Assembly (NCBI GenBank): GCA_044220545.1
Contig: JBGAQX010000050.1
Location: 1-19,090 of the forward strand
Reading direction: 5' to 3'
Length of the DNA: 19,090 nucleotides
Origin: Fen-999 sp044220545
GTDB lineage: Bacteria; Pseudomonadota; Gammaproteobacteria; Burkholderiales; Rhodocyclaceae
A program made the position numbers and the translations under genes. A model generated the notes under the pieces. The model had not been told where the DNA came from. It worked only from the letters and a program-made list of their open reading frames with translations, and did not search any database. This document shows, piece after piece, positions 5,461 to 13,302 of the stretch (within the stretch, counting starts at the first letter, position 1; every line of letters starts with the position of its first letter).

Positions 5461-7905
5461 TCAGTTGGCACCGAAGACAGGGTCGGCGGTCGGCTGATTG
5501 ATCAGCCCGTAGCCGGCGATGTTGCGCTTGAGCAATTCCAGCGGATTCGACCCGATGCGGGCCAGTCCGTTCAGTTCGAGCTGGAGGAAGAAGGTGGTGG
5601 ACGCGGTGGTCGTTTGCGTCGCCAGACGATGCAGCACCGCGCGCGCCACCCAGCAGCCGCCGTCGTACTCGAGACCGGCCACGCCTTCGATCAGGCGGCG
5701 TTCCTTGAGCGAATAGTTGTAGCGGCCGACGCCATACCAGGCGCCGGCGAGCGGCCACTGGCCGGAGACATCTACCTGGCCGACCTGGTCGCGGGTATAG
5801 CGATAGCCGGCGTTCAGCACCTTGTTGCTCTCCGGCTGGTAGCGCCCGCCGACGTTGAGGCGTTCGGTCCGGTCGAAATTCGGGCTGTACTGCCAGCCGG
5901 TGTCGAGATGCACGTGGGGCAGCACCCGTCCCGAAAACGCCGCCAGCAAGTCGGTCTTGCGGCTGACGCGCGCCACTTCGCCGGGCAGGGTGACCTGCTG
6001 GTCGTGGAAGTAGAAACGCTGGCCGACGGCGCCGCGCATCAGTTCGGCGCCGGTGGCGGGGTCGATGAGGCGCGACACCAGCGCCGAGGTCAACTGGTTG
6101 GCATCGCCGACACGGTCGCCGCCGCCATAGCGGTTCTCGCCGAAGATCTGGGCGAAGTTGAAATCGGTGAGCGCGGAATCGAAGACCGGAATCTGGCTTT
6201 GATCGCGGTTCGGCACATTGAGGTAGAAGAAGCGCGGCTCCAGCGTCTGGTTGAGCGACCGGCCGAACCAGTCGACATCGCGCTCGAACACCACGCCCGA
6301 ATCGACGCTGAAAATGGGCACGGTCCGGCTCAGTTGATCGGGCACACCGGCCGTCTGGCGGTCCAGGGTGTAACGGCTCAAGTGCAGCCCCAGCTTGGGA
6401 GTGAGGAAGAACGCCGAGGTCTGTAGCGGCAAGGCGAGCTGCGGATAGAGCGTCGAGCGGTGCCCGATGACCTGGGTCGGATGGCTGAAGTTCACATACT
6501 CGCTGGCGAAGTTGAAAGCCAGTCCGCCCGGCAGGTCGGGCCGCGCCGCCGTCAGCGTGAGCTGCGGCAGTCGATAGTACGGCGTGGCGACCGGTGCCGC
6601 CGGATCCTGCAAGGTCTGGTAGCGCTGGACCAGCAGATTGGCCTGCCACCAGCCGCCGGCACTGTAGGTGAGGCTGCCCTGCCGCAGCAGGTTGGCCTGC
6701 GAGACCATCGCCACCTTGGAGGACAGATCGGCGAAGTAGCGGTCGTCCGAGACACCGTTCAGATTGAGGTTGCCGGTCAGGCCCGGCGCCAGGATCTGGT
6801 TGTGCACCAAGGCGTAGGCGCTGCGATTTTCATGGGCCAGTTGATCGTTGGGCAGGTATTCGACCCGCACCATGCCGGTGTAGGCGCGCTGGAGGTAACG
6901 GAACTCCGAGTTGAGCTGCACGCCGCGCCGGGACAGGATGCGCGGCGCGATGGTGGCATCCATGTTCGGCGCGATGTTCCAGTACCAGGGCACGGTAAGT
7001 TCCAGGCCGCTGGTGCTGCTCGAGCCGATGGTCGGCGCCAGCAGCCCCGACTTGCGCTGGTTGTTGAGCGAGAAGGTCAGCCACGGCCAATAGAGGATCG
7101 GCGTGTCCTTGAAGTAGATCTTGCTGCCCGAGGCCTCGCCGGTCTCGCTGTTGTAGTCGAGATACATCTCGTCGGCCTGAAGGTACCAGTCGCGATTGGG
7201 CGGCACGCAGGTGCTGTAGGTGGCGGCCTTGAGGCGGTACAAGCCTTCGCCCTCGAAATCGATCCGGCTCGCCTCGCCCGTGCCGGTCACCGGCTGGCGC
7301 GGCGCGGCGGCATGGGCGGCCGCGCCGGCGACGGGCGGCGGGATCCGCGTGATGCTGTAGCGGGGCTGCTCGAAGACGCCCAGATTGTCCTGCACCTTCA
7401 TCTGCATGCGCGGCCCGGTGATCACGTCCTGGTCGCGGGTCAGGCGCACATTGCCGACCGCCTCGCTTTCGTCTTCGAGATGCCGATAGATCAAGTGATC
7501 GGCGGTCAGCCGGCTGCCGGTCCGGGTCATCTCGACATGGCCCTCGGCAACCGTTTCGACATCGTTGCGACCCAGGATCTCGTCGGCCTGGATGAAGGTG
7601 GAATCGGCTGCGGCCGGGACCATTGCGGCGGCGGGGGATGCCGGGGTGGCGGACGCGGCGGGCGCGAGCGCGGCGGCCGGTTTCACTGGCGCCCCTGGCG
7701 TGCTTGGCGTACCAACGCGGGGCGGTGTGGCCGCTCGTTCCAGCGGCTTTGGCGCCGCCTTCAGCAGAGCGGGATCGACGCGCAGCGGCGGCAGCGGCTC
7801 GGCGGCGACGGCAGCGCCGGCGCCGCCGCCCATGGCGGCGAAGATGGCGCCCAAGGTTGCGCCAAGAAACGCCCAGCCGGAATATGCTCGCACGCGAGAC
7901 TGCAT
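5461..7905 (-). CDS. lptD: LPS-assembly outer-membrane protein LptD
   Basis: An 814-residue protein (also known as OstA/Imp) that inserts lipopolysaccharide into the outer leaflet together with the lipoprotein LptE. Residues 1-35 are an export signal ending AVAA. Residues 36-100 are an Ala/Pro-rich linker of low complexity. Residues 103-190 form the periplasmic LptA-like jellyroll (FIQADEILGRN, DHLIYRH). From about 240 to the end is the beta-barrel with the family signature YFKDTPILYWPWLTF. Only two cysteines exist, C233 (STCVPPNRDW) and C751 (DGGCWVARA), whereas the E. coli protein has four. The start ATG gives a normal signal peptide. It is the first gene of the minus-strand lptD-surA-pdxA-rsmA run and is divergent from amgK, with an inverted repeat between them. 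Confidence 0.96.
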   Translation of the reverse strand: MQSRVRAYSGWAFLGATLGAIFAAMGGGAGAAVAAEPLPPLRVDPALLKAAPKPLERAATPPRVGTPSTPGAPVKPAAALAPAASATPASPAAAMVPAAADSTFIQADEILGRNDVETVAEGHVEMTRTGSRLTADHLIYRHLEDESEAVGNVRLTRDQDVITGPRMQMKVQDNLGVFEQPRYSITRIPPPVAGAAAHAAAPRQPVTGTGEASRIDFEGEGLYRLKAATYSTCVPPNRDWYLQADEMYLDYNSETGEASGSKIYFKDTPILYWPWLTFSLNNQRKSGLLAPTIGSSSTSGLELTVPWYWNIAPNMDATIAPRILSRRGVQLNSEFRYLQRAYTGMVRVEYLPNDQLAHENRSAYALVHNQILAPGLTGNLNLNGVSDDRYFADLSSKVAMVSQANLLRQGSLTYSAGGWWQANLLVQRYQTLQDPAAPVATPYYRLPQLTLTAARPDLPGGLAFNFASEYVNFSHPTQVIGHRSTLYPQLALPLQTSAFFLTPKLGLHLSRYTLDRQTAGVPDQLSRTVPIFSVDSGVVFERDVDWFGRSLNQTLEPRFFYLNVPNRDQSQIPVFDSALTDFNFAQIFGENRYGGGDRVGDANQLTSALVSRLIDPATGAELMRGAVGQRFYFHDQQVTLPGEVARVSRKTDLLAAFSGRVLPHVHLDTGWQYSPNFDRTERLNVGGRYQPESNKVLNAGYRYTRDQVGQVDVSGQWPLAGAWYGVGRYNYSLKERRLIEGVAGLEYDGGCWVARAVLHRLATQTTTASTTFFLQLELNGLARIGSNPLELLKRNIAGYGLINQPTADPVFGAN

Positions 7906-7960
7906 CGTTGCCCTAGTCGAGATATCGTGAAGTCGCTGCGCCAGAGCGCGTTGCCAGCCG

Positions 7961-7985
7961 ATGATAGAATTCGCGATTCTATCAT
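7961..7985. promoter_or_regulatory. Perfect inverted repeat in the lptD-amgK divergent promoter region
   Basis: ATGATAGAAT (7961-7970) and ATTCTATCAT (7976-7985) are exact reverse complements around the 5-nt centre TCGCG. The repeat contains -10-like TAGAAT boxes on both strands (plus 7965-7970, minus 7981-7976). It lies about 55 nt from the lptD ATG and about 20 nt from the amgK GTG. No convincing -35 is visible. It may be an operator overlapping divergent promoters, or a symmetric pair of -10 elements. Confidence 0.45.
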
Positions 7986-8004
7986 TCCACTTGAGTCATC
8001 CGGC

Positions 8005-9012
8005 GTGGAAACACAGCAACTCAGGCAGCTACAGATTCAGGATTGGCTCGCCGGACTCCTGCCGGGAAGGCCCTGCTCGCTGGCCCCGGCGTCGGCCGAT
8101 GCCAGTTTTCGCCGCTACCTGCGCGCGAGTTTCGCCGACGGCGCCACGCTGGTCGTCATGGATGCCCCGCCGGGCCACGAGGATGTGCGGCCGTGGCTGC
8201 ATGTCCAGCGGCTGTTCCACGATGCCGGCGTCCATGTTCCCGAGGTCGTCGCCGAGGATGTCGAGCGCGGCTTCCTGCTGCTTTCCGACCTCGGCTCGAC
8301 CACTTACCTGGCGGCCCTGACCGACGCCAACGCCGACGGCCACTACGGCGCGGCCATCGAGGCGTTGACCCGGATCCAGCTCGCCAGCCGGCCAGGCGAG
8401 CTGCCGCCCTACGACCGCGACCTGCTCAAGCGGGAACTGGACCTTTTCCCCGACTGGTACCTGGCGCGCCATGTCGGGCTGGAGCTGACCGAACGGCAGC
8501 GGGCCGAACTGGCGGCGGTGTTCGAGAAGATCCTCGCCGTCAATCTGGCCGAGCCGGCGGTCCATGTCCATCGCGACTACCACTCGCGCAACCTGATGGT
8601 CGCCGAACCCAACCCCGGCATCATCGATTTCCAGGACGCCGTGTTCGGCCCGATCAGCTACGACCTGGTCTCGCTGTTCAAGGACGCCTACCTGGAGTGG
8701 CCGGAGGAACGCGTGCTCGACTGGCTGATCCGCTATTGGCAGCGAGCCCGGCAGGCCGGCCTGCCGGTGCGGCGTGACTTCGGCGATTTTCACCGCGACT
8801 ACGAATGGATGGGCGTGCAGCGCCACGTCAAGGTGCTGGGTATCTTCGCCCGCCTCTTCCATCGCGACGGCAAGGACGGCTACCTCAAGGACATGCCGCT
8901 GGTGGCGAAATACCTGCGCGCCGCCTGCGAACGCTACCGCGACCTGACTCCGCTGCTGCGGCTGCTCGACCAGGTGGAGAACCGGCAGGCGCAAGCGGGG
9001 TACACATTTTGA
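8005..9012 (+). CDS. amgK: N-acetylmuramate/N-acetylglucosamine kinase AmgK
   Basis: A 335-residue phosphotransferase of the aminoglycoside-kinase fold. AmgK phosphorylates MurNAc (and GlcNAc) at the anomeric position in the peptidoglycan salvage route known from Pseudomonas. Seen: the N-lobe ASADASFRRYLR (29-40), the catalytic loop HVHRDYHSRNLMV (187-199) with the HRD-like aspartate and the downstream asparagine, and the Mg-binding IDFQDAVFGP (207-216). The GTG at 8005 gives the usual family N-terminus (ETQQLRQLQIQDWL); no in-frame ATG lies nearby upstream, and a longer reading would run through the antisense of lptD. The last codon overlaps the TTG start of the nucleotidyltransferase gene, so AmgK and MurU are made together. 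Cytoplasmic. The pairing with murU makes the specific call safer than the fold alone would. Confidence 0.9.
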   Translation: METQQLRQLQIQDWLAGLLPGRPCSLAPASADASFRRYLRASFADGATLVVMDAPPGHEDVRPWLHVQRLFHDAGVHVPEVVAEDVERGFLLLSDLGSTTYLAALTDANADGHYGAAIEALTRIQLASRPGELPPYDRDLLKRELDLFPDWYLARHVGLELTERQRAELAAVFEKILAVNLAEPAVHVHRDYHSRNLMVAEPNPGIIDFQDAVFGPISYDLVSLFKDAYLEWPEERVLDWLIRYWQRARQAGLPVRRDFGDFHRDYEWMGVQRHVKVLGIFARLFHRDGKDGYLKDMPLVAKYLRAACERYRDLTPLLRLLDQVENRQAQAGYTF

Positions 9013-9689
9013 AAGCCATGATCCTGGCCGCCGGCCGCGGAACACGCATGCGGCCACTGACCGACCGCACGCCCAAGCCCCTGCTGCCCGTGGCCGGCCG
9101 GCCGCTGATCGTCTGGCATATCGAACGCCTGGCCAAGGCCGGCATTGGCGAGATCGTCATCAATCACGCCCATCTCGGCGACCAGATCGAAGCGCTGCTC
9201 GGCGACGGCGACGCCTGGGGCGTGTCGATCCGCTATGCCGAAGAGCCGCCGGGCGCGCTGGAAACGGCCGGGGGCATCGCCAACGCCTTGCCGCTGCTGG
9301 GCGACGCGCCCTTCCTGGTCGTGAACGGCGACATCTGGTGCGATTGGGACATGCGCCGCGCCGGCGCCGCCCTGGCGGCCGCCGACGACCTCGCGCATCT
9401 GGTGCTGGCGGCCAACCCCGCCCATCACGCGGCGGGTGACTTCGCGCTGTCGGCAAACCGCGTCGGCCTGGACGGGCCGACGAAATACACCTTCACCGGT
9501 ATCGGCATCTACCGTCCGGCGCTGTTTGCCGGGCTGGAGCGCGGCAAGTCCGCCAAACTGGCGCCGCTGCTGCATGAGGCCATCGCCGCGGGCAGGGTGT
9601 CCGGAGAGCTGCATGGCGGCCAATGGGTCGATGTCGGCACGCCGCAGCGGCTCGCCGACCTGGATGCGCACCTGCGCGCCCTCCTATAA
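9009..9689 (+). CDS. murU: N-acetylmuramate alpha-1-phosphate uridylyltransferase MurU
   Basis: A 226-residue nucleotidyltransferase that uses UTP to convert MurNAc-1-phosphate, made by AmgK, into UDP-MurNAc, so recycled muramic acid bypasses de novo synthesis. Seen: the nucleotide-binding signature LAAGRGTRMRPLT (6-18), TPKPLLPVAGRPLI (21-34), and the VVNGDIWCDWD segment (104-114) with the metal-binding aspartate. The TTG at 9009 gives MKAMILAAGRG, the usual beginning of this family, and overlaps the amgK stop (TTGA). The ATG at 9018 is the alternative and would lose three residues. This pathway can lower dependence on the fosfomycin target MurA in bacteria that have it (family knowledge). 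pepP follows after 7 nt. Confidence 0.9.
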   Translation: MKAMILAAGRGTRMRPLTDRTPKPLLPVAGRPLIVWHIERLAKAGIGEIVINHAHLGDQIEALLGDGDAWGVSIRYAEEPPGALETAGGIANALPLLGDAPFLVVNGDIWCDWDMRRAGAALAAADDLAHLVLAANPAHHAAGDFALSANRVGLDGPTKYTFTGIGIYRPALFAGLERGKSAKLAPLLHEAIAAGRVSGELHGGQWVDVGTPQRLADLDAHLRALL

Positions 9690-9696
9690 TCGGCCG

Positions 9697-11016
9697 ATGA
9701 ACATCGCTCCCTTCGCCGACCGCCGCCGCCGCCTGCTGGAACGCATGGGCGCGGGCGTCGCGGTCCTGCCCACCGCCACCGAGAAGCTGCGCAACCGCGA
9801 CACGCAGTACCCCTACCGTGCCGACAGCTATTTCCACTACCTGACCGGTTTCACCGAGCCGGAGGCGGTGCTGGTGCTGCTGGCGGGCCCCGAGCCCAAG
9901 GCCATCCTGTTCTGCCGCGACAAGGATCCCGACAAGGAGATCTGGGACGGCTACCGTTGCGGTCCGGAGGGCGCCAAGGAGTCCTTTGGTTTCGACGAAG
10001 CGCATTCGGTCAAGGAACTCGACCAAAGGCTGCCGGATCTGATCGCCAACCAGCCCGCCCTCTGGCACTCGCTGGGTTACGACGCCGATTGGGACGGCCG
10101 CGTCGCGGCGGCGCTGAACGCGGTGCGGGCACAGAGCCGCGCCGGCAAACGCGCCCCCGCCACCCTGCACGACCTGCGCGCCGAGCTCGACGAGATGCGC
10201 CTGATCAAGGACGGCCATGAGATCGACCTGATGCGCCGCGCCGCCATCATCTCGGCCGGCGCGCATCGCCGCGCCATGCGCGCCACGGCGGCCGGCCGGC
10301 ACGAATACGAGATCGAGGCGGAGTTGCTCCACGAGTTTCGCCGCCAGGGCAGCCAGTACCCCGCCTACACGTCCATCGTCGCCTCGGGCGCCAATGCCTG
10401 CGTGCTGCACTACGTCGACAACAACCGGCTGATGCGGGAGGGCGAACTTCTGCTCATCGACGCCGGCTGCGAGCTGGACGGCTATGCCGCCGACATTACA
10501 CGCAGCTTCCCGGTGAATGGCAAGTTCTCCGGCCCGCAGGCCGACATCTACGAGCTGGTGCTCGACGCCCAATCCGCGGCGATCGCCGAAGTCCGCCCCG
10601 GCGCCAGTTTCATGGCCCCCCACGACGCGGCCGTGAAGGTGCTGGCCCAGGGCATGATCGACATGAAGTTGCTGCCCGGTGGTCTCGACGGCGTCATCGA
10701 GTCGGAAAGCTACAAGCGCTTCTACATGCACCGCACCAGCCACTGGCTGGGCGGCGACGTGCACGATGCCGGCGAGTACAAGCGCGGCGACCCGCCCAAC
10801 GATCATTGGCGGCCGCTCGCCGCCGGCATGGTGCTGACCGTCGAGCCCGGTTGCTACGTGCGGCCCGGCGAGGATGTGCCAGAGGCGTTCTGGAACATCG
10901 GCGTGCGCATCGAGGACGACGCGCTGGTCACTGAAGCGGGCTGCGAGATTCTCACCATCGACGCGCCGAAGAAGATCGCCGACATCGAAGCGCTGATGCG
11001 CGAAGGCAAGGCATGA
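9697..11016 (+). CDS. pepP: Xaa-Pro aminopeptidase (aminopeptidase P)
   Basis: A 439-residue, full-length creatinase-fold metallopeptidase that removes N-terminal residues preceding proline. An N-terminal domain (about 1-165) is followed by the pita-bread catalytic domain. The five dinuclear-metal ligands are visible: D255 (LLIDAGCELDGY), D266 (AADITRSF), H349 (RTSHWLGGDVHD), E383 (TVEPGCYV) and E406 (GVRIEDD). The ATG at 9697 begins MNIAPFADRRRRLLERM as in homologues; longer readings overlap murU out of frame. No clear Shine-Dalgarno is seen in the 7-nt gap after murU, so coupling is likely. Its stop overlaps the start of the UbiH-like gene (ATGA), the pepP-ubiH order also seen in gammaproteobacteria. 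Confidence 0.96.
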   Translation: MNIAPFADRRRRLLERMGAGVAVLPTATEKLRNRDTQYPYRADSYFHYLTGFTEPEAVLVLLAGPEPKAILFCRDKDPDKEIWDGYRCGPEGAKESFGFDEAHSVKELDQRLPDLIANQPALWHSLGYDADWDGRVAAALNAVRAQSRAGKRAPATLHDLRAELDEMRLIKDGHEIDLMRRAAIISAGAHRRAMRATAAGRHEYEIEAELLHEFRRQGSQYPAYTSIVASGANACVLHYVDNNRLMREGELLLIDAGCELDGYAADITRSFPVNGKFSGPQADIYELVLDAQSAAIAEVRPGASFMAPHDAAVKVLAQGMIDMKLLPGGLDGVIESESYKRFYMHRTSHWLGGDVHDAGEYKRGDPPNDHWRPLAAGMVLTVEPGCYVRPGEDVPEAFWNIGVRIEDDALVTEAGCEILTIDAPKKIADIEALMREGKA

Positions 11017-12095
11017 CCCGGCCGGTCGCCATCGTCGGTGGCGGCCCGGCGGGCATGGCGCTCGCCCTCGCCCTGCATCGGCAAGGCGTCGCGGCAGAGA
11101 TTCTCGACGCCCGTCCCCGTGGCGCGGCCAGGGCGGACAAGCGCATCCTCGCCCTGTCGCACGGCGCCCGACAGATATTGGCCACCCTCGGCGTGTGGAA
11201 TGCGATCCCGCACACCGCCATCGCCACCATTCACATCTCCCATCAGGGCGGGCTCGGCCGCACCCGCATCACCGCCGCCGAAGAGCAAGTGCCCGCCCTG
11301 GGCTACGTGCTCGCCGCCGGTGACCTGGCCGCCAGCCTGGAGGCCGCCCTGGCGCAAACCGGCATCTCCTTCCACGACAACCGCCGCGTCGACGCCCAGC
11401 CCGATGCGCCGCTGACCGTCTGGGCCGAGGGCCAGGTGGACACCGATACCGGCGGCGTGATGACGCGCGACTACGGCCAGCACGCGGTCATCTGTACCGC
11501 CGCCGCCGCCGAGGCTCACCAGGGCCGCGCCTGGGAGCGTTTCACTCCGGCCGGCCCGGTCGCCGCGCTGCCCTGGGGCAAGGACTACGCGGTCGTGCTG
11601 ACCTGCGCGACCGGGGACGCCGAACGCGTCGCCGCGCTCGGCGACAGCGGGTTCCTGGCGCTGCTGCAAGGCCGCTTCGGCCATCGCGTCCGCTTCACCG
11701 CGTCCAGCCCCCGCTTCGCCTTCCCCCTGGGTCTGCGTTACCGGCAAACGCCGATCGCCGACCGTCAGGTCTGGATAGGCAACGCCGCCCAGACCCTGCA
11801 CCCGGTCGCCGGCCAGGGCTTCAACCTCGCGCTGCGCGACATCTTCGAACTGGCACGCGCCCTCACCGATGCCCCCGACCCCGGCGCTCCCGAAGTGCTG
11901 GCCGCCTACGCCGCCAGCCGCCGCATCGACCGCCGAGGCGCCATGGGCTTCACCGACGGGCTGGTGCGCCTGTTCAGCAACGACAACCCCTTGCTGCGCC
12001 ACGCCCGCGGTGCCGGCCTGCTCGCCCTGGATCTGCTGCCCCCGGCACGATCCTTCGTCGCCCGCCGCATGATGTTCGGCGCGCGCGGCTGGTAA
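11013..12095 (+). CDS. ubiH: UbiH/COQ6-family FAD-dependent monooxygenase (ubiquinone biosynthesis)
   Basis: A 360-residue flavoprotein of the UbiH/UbiF/VisC/COQ6 family, which hydroxylates ring positions of polyprenyl-phenol intermediates with O2 and NAD(P)H during ubiquinone synthesis. The N-terminal Rossmann GGGPAGMALALAL (9-21) binds FAD, and WIGNAAQTLHPVAGQGFNLA (254-273) is the diagnostic second FAD motif. MTRDYGQHAVIC (150-161) and RFTPAGPVAALP (176-187) also match the family. It is shorter than typical members (about 390 residues), and the central 'GADG' motif appears as AEGQ (138-141). Which ring carbon it modifies cannot be told, so the symbol rests on family and on the pepP neighbourhood. 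The ATG overlaps the pepP stop by 4 nt. Last gene of the amgK run. Confidence 0.88.
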   Translation: MTRPVAIVGGGPAGMALALALHRQGVAAEILDARPRGAARADKRILALSHGARQILATLGVWNAIPHTAIATIHISHQGGLGRTRITAAEEQVPALGYVLAAGDLAASLEAALAQTGISFHDNRRVDAQPDAPLTVWAEGQVDTDTGGVMTRDYGQHAVICTAAAAEAHQGRAWERFTPAGPVAALPWGKDYAVVLTCATGDAERVAALGDSGFLALLQGRFGHRVRFTASSPRFAFPLGLRYRQTPIADRQVWIGNAAQTLHPVAGQGFNLALRDIFELARALTDAPDPGAPEVLAAYAASRRIDRRGAMGFTDGLVRLFSNDNPLLRHARGAGLLALDLLPPARSFVARRMMFGARGW

Positions 12096-12142
12096 TCCGC
12101 CATGCCCATCGCCGCCAACATCGGCGTCGCCTTGATCGCCCG

Positions 12143-12172
12143 GTTTCCCGTCCATTTGTTTCACGTCCATTT
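12143..12172 (+). repeat. Short tandem repeat, two 15-bp units
   Basis: GTTTCCCGTCCATTT (12143-12157) is immediately followed by GTTTCACGTCCATTT (12158-12172), which differs at one base. It lies in the 205-bp gap between the ubiH-like gene and dusB. No function is evident. Confidence 0.6.
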
Positions 12173-12231
12173 GCTGGTCCTGGCCCTCGTTTCGTAGCCA
12201 CGGAAACGCCGGGCGCTCCCGGCAGCCGGTC

Positions 12232-12267
12232 TTGCCCACTTGTTGGGCGGCGGTAGTAGAATTCGCG
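12232..12267 (+). promoter_or_regulatory. Putative promoter of the dusB-fis-purH run
   Basis: A -10-like TAGAAT (12257-12262) is followed by a G/C-rich discriminator TCGCGCC. TTGCCC (12232-12237) could serve as -35, but at a long 19-bp spacing. The -10 lies 38 nt before the dusB ATG. The 11-mer TAGAATTCGCG (12257-12267) is identical to the one at 7965-7975 in front of amgK. A G/C-rich discriminator is typical of promoters under stringent or growth-rate control, as known for dusB-fis in E. coli. A small hairpin, GCCGGG-CGCT-CCCGGC (12208-12223), just upstream lacks a T-run. Confidence 0.4.
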
Positions 12268-12300
12268 CCTTCCCTCGCCCGCCTCGCCACCGCTCGCCTT

Positions 12301-13302
12301 ATGAACTTCCTGGGCTTCACGCTCCGCAACAATCTGTTCGTCGCGCCCATGGCCGGAGTGACGGATCGGCCGTTTCGGCAGCTCTGCAAGAAGATGGGTG
12401 CCGGGCTGGCGGTCTCGGAAATGGTCACGTCCAACTCGCTGCTCTATGGCAGCGCCAAGACGCTGCGGCGCGCCAACCACGAGGGCGAGGTGGCGCCGAT
12501 TTCGGTGCAGATCGCCGGCGCCGATCCGGCCATGATGGCGGAGGCGGCCCGCCATAATGCCGACCAGGGCGCCCAGATCATCGACATCAACATGGGCTGC
12601 CCGGCCAAGAAGATCTGCAACGTCATGGCCGGCTCAGCGCTGATGAAGGACGAGGCGCTGGTGGCGCGCATCCTGACCTCGGTCGTCGCGGCCGTGCCGA
12701 ACACGCCGGTGACGCTCAAGTTCCGCACCGGCTGGGACCACCAGAACCGCAACGCGCCGCGCATCGCCCATATCGCCGAGGACTCCGGCGTGCGGGCCAT
12801 CGCCATCCACGGCCGCACCCGCTCCGACCAGTACATGGGCGAAGCGGAATACGACACCATCGCCCTGGTGAAGACACGGGTCGGGATTCCGGTGATCGCC
12901 AACGGCGACATCGACTCGCCGCACAAGGCCCGGCGGGTGCTCGACCACACCGGAGCGGACGGCCTGATGATCGGCCGCGCGGCGCAGGGCCGGCCCTGGC
13001 TGTTCCGCGAGATCGAGCATTACCTCAATACCGGCACGCTGCTGGCGCCACCGACCGCGGCGGAAATCCACCGCATCCTGCGCGACCACCTGACCGATCT
13101 CTACGCCTTCTACGGCGAGGACACCGGCGCCAAAATCGCGCGCAAGCACATCAGTTGGTACACCAAGGGCATCGTCGGCGCCGCCCGTTTCCGCCACGCC
13201 ATGAACCAGATGACATCGGTGCGGGAGCAACTGGCCGCCACCGACGAATTCTTTCTCGCCCAGGCCGCCAACGAACCCATTTGCCAGGAACAAGCCGCAT
13301 GA
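12301..13302 (+). CDS. dusB: tRNA-dihydrouridine synthase B
   Basis: A 333-residue FMN enzyme that reduces uridine to dihydrouridine in the D-loop of tRNA. A TIM-barrel begins with NLFVAPMAGVTDRPFRQLC (11-29) and carries the catalytic cysteine in NMGCPAKK (C100), the same number as in E. coli DusB. The phosphate/FMN loop HGRTRSDQY and the IANGDID and DGLMIGRAAQGRPW segments follow. The ATG at 12301 matches family N-termini; the frame is open further upstream but would cross the promoter-like element. The stop overlaps the fis start (ATGA). dusB upstream of fis is a widely conserved arrangement and assigns the B subtype with good confidence. Confidence 0.95.
   Translation: MNFLGFTLRNNLFVAPMAGVTDRPFRQLCKKMGAGLAVSEMVTSNSLLYGSAKTLRRANHEGEVAPISVQIAGADPAMMAEAARHNADQGAQIIDINMGCPAKKICNVMAGSALMKDEALVARILTSVVAAVPNTPVTLKFRTGWDHQNRNAPRIAHIAEDSGVRAIAIHGRTRSDQYMGEAEYDTIALVKTRVGIPVIANGDIDSPHKARRVLDHTGADGLMIGRAAQGRPWLFREIEHYLNTGTLLAPPTAAEIHRILRDHLTDLYAFYGEDTGAKIARKHISWYTKGIVGAARFRHAMNQMTSVREQLAATDEFFLAQAANEPICQEQAA

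Noticed and set aside
6460..8004. Very long plus-strand open frame (over 500 codons) opposite lptD, continuous with amgK
   Set aside because: It is the antisense of lptD in a high-GC genome. Its translation is rich in Arg, Gly, Ala, Gln and His with no motif, while LptD on the minus strand is unmistakable. Only the part from GTG 8005 is real (amgK).
9685..9690. Perfect TATAAT hexamer at the end of murU
   Set aside because: It lies 6 nt before the pepP ATG, leaving no room for a normal leader, and has no -35; it is explained by the last murU codons.
12102..12197. 31-residue hydrophobic frame (MPIAANIGVALIARF...) between ubiH and dusB
   Set aside because: No ribosome-binding site, spans the tandem 15-bp repeat, and resembles no known small protein; its length is within chance.
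10854..12434. 526-codon minus-strand open frame across the pepP end, ubiH and the dusB start
   Set aside because: A shadow frame opposite three recognised genes, of low-complexity Gly/Ala/Gln-rich composition.
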